Source: Macquaria australasica (lineage: Eukaryota > Chordata > Actinopteri > Centrarchiformes > Percichthyidae). Taken from it: a stretch of 64,000 bases of DNA. The translations under genes and the position numbers were made by a program. The stretch spans positions 434,001-498,000 of the forward strand of contig SEMN01000315.1 in the NCBI GenBank assembly GCA_005408345.1. The letters run 5' to 3'. The notes beneath the pieces are model-generated. The model saw nothing but the letters and a program-made list of their open reading frames with translations. It made no database searches and was not told where the DNA came from. Below, in pieces: positions 1 through 11,000 of the stretch (positions are counted from its first letter, which is position 1; each line of letters starts with the position of its first letter).

Positions 1-1839
1 AGAGTTGTCGTAAACGATTTTAGACTCTACTACATCCCTGATTGTTTTTGTCACCATTTTTTTTGTGTGGAACGGGGCCAATCTTGTGGAAAAAATTGCA
101 TACAATACTAAATATACTAATATTCTCTCTTAAAACAGAACCTTTTATGTACTTCATCCAATTTACTAAATGGAGTAAACAGACGTTCTACAATAAAAAA
201 ATTCTGTATATTCATAAACTCAGAAATCCCATGTTTGCATCTTATGAAAACAACAATTTGGAGGCTTCAATACTTCTCAATATCCTACAATCGAACATAA
301 AATCTATACTTACTATTGTTACTTACTTTGTAAGGTACTTTTGTTATTGATGACCTCTGTGGCAAAGGTCATTAGCGTTTTTGTTAGAGCTTCCCTGTTA
401 AGGAGCAAAAAGCCTCCCCATAATTGCACTTCTTCTCAAAATACTTCAAACCCATCGTTTGATTTTTTTTGTTTCGTTTTAAGCCCCACTTTAAAAAACA
501 TCAACAATTTGGCTATAAACTGTACCGATACAAAATACAGTACATTGATTTGTCAAACCTTACACAACATAACCACAAATATCACTGACCAAAAGTTAAG
601 TTCCTCTCAAATACAAGAAAATGTTACAATAAGTTACGAAAATACGCTGTCACATTAGAACAGTAGAATACTCATGTAAGGCAAAATCAGGTGATTTCAC
701 AGTGACGACTTAAAAAGATTTTAAGATTTTAGTGTTTAAAAACAGACAGCTTCTGTCACTGAAAAGAAGTTCAGTCTGGATATATTATTGGCTTTTCACT
801 GGCAGAAAATTAATTTGGACGTGTTTTCTCTTGCTTTCTAGTTTAATAGAAATACCTGATGATTTTCTCAGAAAAAGTTAATTCAAGTGGCGTAAAACCA
901 ACCCATTTCTGGAGCACGCAGGATTTTCTGGAGCTGTGCTAAACACTAGGATATTTTGATTTGACCATTGGGCTGCAGCATGGCAACGTCTACCACGTCC
1001 TATGTCAGAGAATGGCACATCGAACACCAAAGAGCAACTATGGGGAGGTTTTGCACTCCTTCATTAACCAAGTAGCTTAACAAACACATATATAAATATG
1101 TTAGTAATTAATAAATAGACACAAATTACATCAGTGCAATTTTACACTATGCCTACAGAGAGCATTTTGGCATCAAATTTAAATTATGAAATGGAATATA
1201 AAATCTTTAACCAAATAAATAGAACGTATAAATACATAAAGCATCAAAACATACAGTACATGATGAAAATAACATTTGGTTGTCAAAAATAAAGCTTTGA
1301 ATGTGAAATAGAAAGCCGTTACGGCATGACGGGAAAACCGATTCATTTGATTGCAGGGTACAAGCAAATTGGCTGTGGTATATTTTCCTTTTTTTTGTTT
1401 GTTTTTTTTAACACAGCCGGTATAACGGGTACGGTTAAGCCCAATGTCCTAGCAGCTTCCTGCTACGAGTAAATAACAACAAAACAAATATTAAAGTGGA
1501 TATGAAAAAAAAACAAAAAAATTGTCAAATGTGCGTTTTTGGAATATATGTGGCATGTAATGGTACACTGTAAACACAGCAGGCTAGCGAAAGCGCTGAG
1601 CGACCAATCTCATTCAAAACGACAGCGAGGCCATTCCCCGGCAAGCCACTGGATGTCTTTTTCCCTGTTGTCTTTTGGTGGCGCATCGTTTCAAAGGGCT
1701 TCACGGAGTCGAGGGCGAGGTCGGACAGCTAGACGGCCATGCAACGAGGGAGAGGGTTCATCCTGCCCTTTGTTTCTCTCCATTCACAAGTTAGTGTGGT
1801 TTTTTTCTTCTTGTTCTTGGCCACAGTCAGCTTCTTATG
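1..1839 (-). other. crtc1: crtc1 3' UTR and downstream flank
   Basis: There are no convincing coding exons. The AT-rich sequence downstream of the stop is presumed to be a long 3' UTR. I found no AATAAA on the minus strand here; the nearest alternative is an ATTAAA (TTTAAT on the plus strand at 842-847). The transcript end may therefore lie near 840 or outside the window. The short open frames on either strand have no recognisable domain. Confidence 0.4.
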
Positions 1840-2051
1840 CTACAGCCTGTCCATCCTAAACGTGTCCTCGGTGGCGGGGTCGGCAAGCACCATGTCGGGG
1901 TCATTGAGCATGTGCAGTCCGTCAAGGGTGAGTGGGTCGATCTTCAGCTCGTCCAGAGGAAACTGAGAGTCTGCGTCGAAGCTGACGTCACCGACGCCCG
2001 CCAGAGAGTTGGTCAGCTCTTTGGAGAGGCTCGGCGGAGACTCCCCTGTGA
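1840..2051 (-). other. crtc1: crtc1 last coding exon: C-terminal transactivation domain
   Basis: Starting at a TATCTCAG acceptor, the exon encodes [20 protein letters not shown] followed by an acidic, leucine-rich segment ([19 protein letters not shown]) and stops at 1842-1840. This is the most conserved part of CRTC1 and differs from human at only a few positions. It recruits CBP/p300 and TFIID components in mammals. It lacks the divergences that mark CRTC2 and CRTC3, so it decides the paralogue. Confidence 0.93.
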
Positions 2052-5000
2052 CTGAGATACGTGACATCAGAGAAAGCAGTGGGTACTGACATCTGAGAAA
2101 GACGGAGCAGGTTCGGCAAGTGTCATGTGAACATTTTTACACAGGTTCAAACTAAGTTTAAAGAAGTATTTTGAATTTTGTAACCGCCAACAGTAACTAG
2201 CAACTACTTCCTAGCATGGCATACTGGTTGTTTGTAATTTTGATGATATATATAGAGACATCAATATCCATAAATATTTTCATTATTTTAAGTCGAGCTG
2301 TTACTTTACATTGTTACTTTGTGACAAGAAAAATAATTATTACATACAATTACACGATAAACCAGAATAAATCTCCTTAAAACAATATTATTTTCAGTTT
2401 AAAGAATTATTAAATGCCACCATGTGAAATGTTTGGAAAGTCTGAAGATTTTCTTTTTGTAACATCAGTTATGATAACGTTGCACTTACTAAAAGTACTT
2501 GTTGAGACTTCAGAAGACAACAACATTAGCTAAAAATAGGTCCAATGGGGCAACAAGCACAGGTGGACTGACAATCATACAGTTTGTAAACACAGTTTAG
2601 CCAGATTATCTAAACCACTTTATTTACAGGTGAAACCATTATGTCACTAATGATCCCTCATTGTACAGGAACCATGAGTGTGCACAACCACAGCAAGCAC
2701 GGTCAAAGTTGGACCAGAAGTCTTTCTGTAACCTGTGGTGGATATTTTCAACAAAAGGTTTGAGCTGTATTTTTACCGTTTGCCTTTGTTTTCTCTTCCA
2801 AATAAATTTGACTGAGCTGGGGATTTGTTTTAAACCCGTGTGATCGTCTGATCGCTCGAGTTTGTCGCCCCATTAGACATATTTTTAGTAATGTTGCTGC
2901 ATGCAGAGATCTCAACTATCACTATGTACAATGTTATTATTAAATCCTACATTTAACTGTAAATAAATTCCTACACGTCATGTACTTACAGTGCAACTGC
3001 TGCAACACTTTAGTATAATTTTGCTTTAAGTCACTGAACAAAAAACCAACAGATGGCTTTGATTGTGCTTGAAGAAGAAGAGAGTTAGGGCTGCATCTAA
3101 TGATTATTTTTGTTATTGATTAATCTGCTGATGTCTATAAAACATTAGAAAATAGTGAAAAATGCTCATCCCAATATGTGATGACCTGTTTTGGTTTGTC
3201 CGACCAACAGCCAAAACCCAAAAGTATTCAATTTATTAAAATGTAAGACCAAGAAAAGTGGCACATTTTCACATTTGAGAAGCTGGAACTTTTTGGAATT
3301 TTTGCGTGAAAAATAACTTAGTCTATCAAAATAGTTGCCGATTGATTTTTGTCGATCGACTAATCAATTAATCGTTGCAATGTATACACCCCAACAAAGT
3401 GTATGGTGCAGCTAAAGCCAAGACATGTGGAACTTTCAAACCGTAAGGTGGATGTTTTCACTTGATGTGTATCTGCTACAACCATATAACTGAAAACTAC
3501 TGAGAAACGCACAACTGTGTTTAAATGAGTTCCATGTGATCATAATCAAACACAGCACAAGTATAATATAATAAGGTAAAAGTGTATCTGATGGACTTGT
3601 GGTGTCGCTACCTGTTAGGATGATGTTGGGGATGTTGCCGTGGCTACTGTAGCCGAGTTGCTGCGAGTCCTGTAGGCTGCTCCCGGTGAGGCCCATCATG
3701 GCTGCCTGTGTGTAGTTGAGGGTGGAGCACTGGTTGTAAAGGCTGGTGGAGCTGATGGGATTCTCGATCATGTTGAACTGCTCCAGCTAAAAAGCACAGG
3801 ATTGTAACCCAGTGTAAAATCAGTGACTATCTAAAGAAAACGTTTCTGTTATTGCTGCTTATTGTTTGAGCGTTCTGTGTCACCTGGTGAGAAAGGGCGT
3901 TGGTCTGCCTCAATGCCAACTGCTGATCGTAGAAGGAGTCACCAAATATACTGCCCACCACAGGAATGTGCTGGAGGAAGAGAAGCAAGCCACAAAATTA
4001 GGAACAAATGTCAAAAAAGCAGCTACAATCAAACCACAAAATTAGCCAGAAGCCAAGTTATCCGGGCCCATAAGCAGACATTTCAGCAATGGAATAACAT
4101 AATACAAGCAAAACACAAAGTCACACAACTGTCAGCCCGCGCAGTGACCAAAGCAAATGGCTTTCATGACGAGGGCTGTTGCGGTTCACAGACAGAAACA
4201 GGAGGCTAATGAAACACTAGAAAAAGTTTTTTTTAAAAAGTGATGTTCTTTAATTACTTCAAATTCAACACACACCTAATACATTTTTTTTTTTTTAAAC
4301 TAAGACATGGAATGGAAGTATGAACACGATGTGGTTGTTTGTCTCGTCCCTGCGGACAGAACACACAACAGTGCAGTGATGTTTTGACCGCGGCAGCCCT
4401 GCTCACTATGACACAAACACAAATCAACCTGGTATAAAGGGAAATTCTGGTATTTGTCAGCCAGAGTGTTATTCTGATATTTTTGTCCATTGCTTTTGGT
4501 CATGGTAACACTTAACTCACCACCTCTGGTGTGCAGATGAGAGAAATGTGGACTCAACAGCAAGAATGAAGTCCATTGGAGCCCGAGCTTCCAAACAGCT
4601 TCGATTGAACAGAAATTATCTTTGTTGTACTGAACTGCAAAGTGTAGCGTATCCACAGTAGTATGCATTGGATCAACTCTGCTATGCAGTTTGCTGCAAC
4701 AGCAACACCTGTCTGTGTTTACTTTCAGTCAGAATCAAAGACTGTAGTGTTTGAGATGATTTCTCTCATAACGAATTTTTTTTTTTGGAAAGTTGTAGGA
4801 GGTCAAATCTGAGTCAGTGTTTCTTAAATCTCTACAGCGGGGGTGGGGAGTAAAAAGTCCTTTTAAAGAAAGTCACAAGTGACAGAAAGTATGACAACAC
4901 TGCCCAGGTTGACAAATAATGGAATTCCCCTTGAAATTTTTCTTGCGATGAGAAAAGCACCAACACTAACTGGCTTTTTTTTTTTTTTTTAAAGTGGCGG

Positions 5001-8000
5001 AGTCCCAACTAACTTTTTAACATCAGCCTTTTAGTCACTGATGCACCAGGTTACTTAATCAGTGCATGAAAGCCAGGAATTTAGATGGGTTTATATTCGA
5101 CCTGTACCTTTAAAAATCAACTTTGTCCTTTCTTGATTTCTCTCTCATATACATGATATGCAGCAATGCGCCAACAAAGACAGTGAGCAGCTATTAAACA
5201 TGGACGTAAACAATGCTGGATTTAAAATGTTTAAAATCAGCTTTGCACATTTTTTTTTTTTGCGTTTGTTTTAGACCTCAGGGATACACACAATGTGTTT
5301 TGGTGAATAACACTGAATATAAACATAACTTTAGTTTGTCTACAAGAAAACTCCACAGGGCACCTTTAACTAAATTATCTGTTAAAATATATTTAATAAC
5401 TTCAAATATATTTTGATGTTGAAATGTTTCCTTTTTTTAAACACTGCCAATGATAACTTTGTTTTTTTTTTAGCCTTTACAAAGTAATTGCTTTTCTAGA
5501 TGTGGCCTTTTGACATGATGTGGCCTTGCACCTTAAAAAACACTAAACACAAAGTGTATTATTAAAACACATGTAGCTGACTTTACCTTTCTGCCAAATG
5601 TTTTACTGAAGATGGGATAAAGCTCTGATGACTTTTCCCCAGCAGAGAAAGAGACATGTTTTGTTTGTGTGTATGTGAATAGCAGATGTAAACTGAGGCA
5701 CAGTTTAGCTCTATGCTCCAATGAGCTGCTGGGGAGCTGTTGACTCACAAAAGACAAACTGCTAATGCCACTATAAAGTCGTACTGATCATAAGTAACCC
5801 AAAATACACGGGAGAATTATTCTGAAGTTTGAGCTACAGCACATTACCAATTTGTCAAAAAATGTGTTACAGCAAAGTTTAAAATTTAAACCACAAACAG
5901 CTTCATAATTTACAGTGCCAAGTCCTGTGGAATGGCATTTAGAAATATTATTATTCAGACCACCTCTTATCATGCTACTGCAGCTCATCCATATCAGAAA
6001 AGTATCTTAATCTTGTGCGGAGCGTCCCAAAAAGACTTGAATTTTGCTAGCTGAAAGATTAACATTTCAAGGCTAGCAACTGGTCGGGACCTCCCTCAAC
6101 AAACTATCGCCATGTTGTCATGCACACAGTGAAGAGTGACAGTGGTGATGAAGAAATGAGTTAAGCAGCTGTTGACACCATGAGTGGTTAACTGTTGATA
6201 CAGAAAATGAAAAGCAGCCTAACTCATCTACAATAAGCTTTCCCCCAGGCGCAAAGCCCTTCCCCATACAGCATCTAGCTCGGTGGGTGGGCCCTTACTT
6301 GAGGCGAGCCGCCGGGGGAGAAGCCTTGATTGGAGACTGGGGAGGTTGGAGACTGAGTGGCTGGTGAGCCAGTCTGATTGCGGTACTGTTGGAGGGAAGA
6401 GGGTTAGCTAGCACTAAGCTTCATGCCTGTCACACACAAATCTCAAAGGGATGTGAGAGGGCATCAGCCTTGGATCTGCTCATTATGTATAGAGTGTATA
6501 TGTGGGAAACATTACCAGTCACCACCAGATAAATCATGGAACAACTCTGAGGCTGGCCAGTTTGTCTACACTTTTGGAAAATGTGATTGTAGAACAGTAA
6601 CATCTGCTGGTCCTACTCTAGTTAAATTGTAAAGTTAAAGTGGTTATTGCGTTATAGAGAAAGGTCAGAGGTGTATTTCTGTATCTTAAGCTTGTATCAG
6701 CCAGTTTCTTGCTTTAACAGTATACACAAATTCAATCAACTACAACCGAAAATACCTAAACACAAAGAAAAGCTGAGAAAATGTTAAATGCCAAATGGTG
6801 AGAAGAATTTGTCAACTTCAAAGGACCTGCAAGTAACTTCCTTAGCAAAAATGTGAACATAACAAGAAATGAAATGCTCTTGTTTAAAGGTAACTGGAGT
6901 TAAAAGGCATAATTATCTGGTAGTCAAGAGTAAAGATGTGTTTCTCCTAATAAGGCGAGTTATTCTACAAAATTACAAATCGTTGTCAAAGCTGAGTAGC
7001 ATAAAGAGGATATGAAGATATTTACTGGGATGTTTTCTGGGTAGCTGAAGAACTTTCAGAAAAAAAAATAGAAGCTTAAGAATAAGCAAAATGGTGCCAG
7101 TCATCTCATCACATTAATTGTTATCTCTGCTTCCACTCCTGATTAGACTTCCATGTTTCTTACCGAGCTGACACTGATGCTGGCGGTGGTCTGGCTGTCT
7201 GGGGAGGGGCTGCTGGCGGTACCAGGGGAGGCCAGAGTTGGTAAGGTGATGAGCTGGATGCCCTGCGACAGAGCCTGCTGCTGCTTCTGGAGGTCACTGA
7301 GCAGCTGAGCCTGGGCCTGAGCCGTCAGCTGGTTGAACAGGGGGTACTGGGAGAGCTGCTGCTCCAGGGTCAACGACTCTGTTGGCACGGCCTGAGGAAA
7401 GACGCACATGGACTCTGTTAAGGCCAGTCCCATAAAATGAGATATATGCTGAATTTACTGGAGGGTTATTTGAGTGCGATTTCAGCTCTTCTCTTTATAA
7501 AAACACCACCCAAACCACGTTTTATGGACCACAGCTAATAGTGTGGAGACATACTTGTGTAAAAATAGGCATATGTTGACTACTCTCTTTAGCCAGCTGT
7601 ATGGGGATAACAGTCCCTCCACTCATGTTACAGCAGCGTGCAGCACACAAAAACACTGCAAAGCTTTAGGCCACAACTTTAAGTTTGCAGAGCAGAGCCT
7701 TACCTGTGTGATGTTAACGGGCGAGGAGAGGGTGGGTGAAAGCTGCTGGGGGGACTGTTGGAGATGGAGGTCAGAGGTGAGGGTGAGCGGCACCACCGGT
7801 GGTTGCCGGCGCTGTCCCGTTACAGTCATGGTGGGCTGAGAGGAGGTGGGGATCCCTGGTGAGGAAAAAAAGACAGTACACATGAAGGGTTTCTTTGTAT
7901 CCCACTGAACTGAAACCAACTAAGTGCTGTAAATTAAAACCACAAGAGAAACAGCAACATCAATAGTTTTCCTATGTATTGTTCAATTAACATAGTCTCC

Positions 8001-11000
8001 AATGTCCTCACCTGATGTACATCTAGGTGTACTAAAGTTTCACTGTTTTTAAATAGTAGTTCTTACCATGGCTGGCAGCGCTGATGCCCAGGTGGGTGAG
8101 GTTGGTGGTCAGGCTGCCTGTGCTGTTGGACGAGCTGAGGGAGGGGAAGGCCACGGTGTCCTCAGGATCCAGCGGGGTGGACAGCGGAGGAGGGAACTGG
8201 ATGTTGGTCAGATCAGGCAGCGAACCACCGGTGTTGTGTGCAGCTGGGAGCACGGACGGGTTCAACTCCTGGTCTGGTGATGGGAATATACTAAAAAAAA
8301 AACACAAGTTCTATCAGACATGAGAAAAGCTACTCTCATACCACCCTACTTCTGAGTTCTTCTATGACATAGTATAAGCACCAGGTTTCAACCCATCAAA
8401 ACGGATACCAATTGATTGGATGTGTTTCTTATATAAATCCCAATTGAAAATGTAGGCCTTTGTTTACGAATGTTACTGATATAAAGAAACCTTTAACCCC
8501 ATCAGAAAACATTTAAAAGCTGTCGTTTCTTGTATTAAACTGTAGTTTAATTAATTTGGGAATGACATTTTTAATCCTGTACCTGTATTTTGGCATTAGC
8601 GACCAATTGGTGACTTTAACTGAATTACAGATTGCCCAAACATTTATTAAACCCTAATTTTTAGAGGTGCTGAAAATAAACAATATCAGAACTCTTACAA
8701 GCAGTAATAACAGCTTTCTAAATTATGTTGTTTGATTATGATTACCTCTAAAAAAAATGGAAATGCAACACACAGGTAAGGAACCCCCAATCTTTTCTGT
8801 TTCTGCGGTTGTGGACGGTTCTCCTTCCAATCACTACATTACTACTAACTACATTAATGATCAATACCTGACATCAGCCATTTTACAAAACCCTTTTTAA
8901 AAATCATTTTAGTTCCCTCCCAAAGCAGTTTCTGTCATCATGCATATACACAGTATATTTTTGTGTCATCAAGACAACATGAAGGTGTCTGGAGCCTGAT
9001 TAAGAGTCTCACACTGATCAGCATGCTTTGGGTTTTTACTGGGATGTTTATCAATTGTGGTATTACAACAATAATGACCATTTCCTGTAGGACTAGAGGA
9101 ACCATGGTTAAGTGCCTTTCCAGCACATTTCCAGTGTACCTAGACCATCTGTCTTGCATCAGTGCACTTATTTATGGCTGTGTGACTGACAGGCCGCTAT
9201 ACTTCAGGGGTGTTTCACTATAAAGAAAAATAAAACAATACACTTAAACCACTCACTTGATTCCCGGGACATCACATGTGTTGGGCTTTGATGAATCATC
9301 CTAATGAGAAAACACAATCATGAGCCGCAAATCTGAAGTGGTCTGAATGTATCATAACAAGTGTACAAGTGTAGCCCTTCCCTTTTTTCCCATTAGTACC
9401 TTCTTGTCATCCCACAACTGTTTCTGGGCATCCTTGTCTGCATTTGACTCCGAATTCTCCGTCCCAGGCACTGTTAGCAGCAGTACTAATTAGTGAAACA
9501 GCAAGACACAGTTGCTTGCTATGACAAAATGCATAACAATTCAAATCAGTGCAAGAAATGAGTCATCAATATCCGAGCCAGTCAAGCAGGATATAGTGCT
9601 GTGCGATAGATTTCTGAGTCTAAAAATAGCAAGGTGACCAGCAGACAGACTGATGCCAGCCAATCTTGGCTTCATTATATCAGAGCCTCACACATAAAAG
9701 ACATAATCCATGGATAATCAGTGAATTATTGATCCTCCTCTGTAGATCAACCTGAGTCAGCTCCATTCAGAGCTGTTACTTCTCTACAGCCGGTGGAGTA
9801 CTGTACCAGCATGCTGAAGCAGTTCTTTGCTAGAGATCGGTATCCATTTACGCTATAAATATTTCATTAAGAGTCTAGGTCTACTTCTTCGTGACATCAA
9901 CCCTTTTATGTCATTTAAGGTTTGCCGCCTGCATTAGTGCATTGCACATTAATAAATAAAAGTGTCTGTGTGCCTTTGTGACTGGATAGCCCATTACCTC
10001 GTTTAGGCTGCAGCTCCTGTGATCCCCCTGCAAACACCTCCTGGGGCTTCGGATTCATGGCGCTCTGGTGTAAGGCAGAGTCCGAATTTGTCCTGTATGT
10101 GTTAGAAAGATGAGATGTCAGCAAAATCACTGCCAAATCCCCAATACTGGCAGAGAGCCACTTCTACAGCATCATATCCATCAAGATTCACATTCTGTTA
10201 CAGACCTTTATTTGCCATCATACAGCCCAATATGTGGCCTTCTTTGTGTTGGTTGGGTTTGGGAATTTTGTACCAACACGGACGCACAAAGTCATGTAAT
10301 TAAATTTTTGCAATCGAGCTGTGTCGGGTTGTGTGTCCTTAGTCATCATTTTAGCAAAAGGACAAGGGGAGGTGGCTTACCTTCTCCAGCTAGTGTCTGG
10401 CGGTGGGGAGAGGTAAACCGAGCTGTAAGGACAGCTGTCAATGTGAATTTAGTTAAGGCTAATAAAGCAGAGGGGATGAAAAATGGATCTCAGCTAATCC
10501 ATAGTTTCATGCCTGTAATAGACCTAATATATAATTAATGACCACACACACACACACGTTACTGGGATCCAATTACTTTGAAAAAGGCTTCAGTCAGTGT
10601 CTTGTTATCTAATGTGAAATACATTTCTAAGAATAATCTTGTCAAAAGGAGTGGAACAATACCCTGCATTGTATTGTGTCATTCAATATCAGACTCTCAA
10701 CACAAACAATTCACCTCACCCTTTGTTCAAAATCTGTTCAACTATGCAGAGCTTTCTCCTTTTTCTATCACCACATCTGGTGCTTTTTGTTATGCGTTAG
10801 GCCTACATATAATGCTGAGAAACCACTGTATATGAATCAGGCAAATCTACACTGCTTCTCAAATGTTAATTGTAAATACGGTGCAAGTCTTCAGAACAAT
10901 GTTCAAGCAGCCTCTGAAGCCTCCAAGCAATAATGAACGAAAACATCCTCAACACCACATGCTTCCAAAAAACAAAAAAGGATATCTGGCGTCCATGTTT

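Noticed and set aside
1539..2055. Plus-strand open frames over the end of crtc1
   Set aside because: Antisense to the conserved C-terminal exon and 3' UTR of crtc1.
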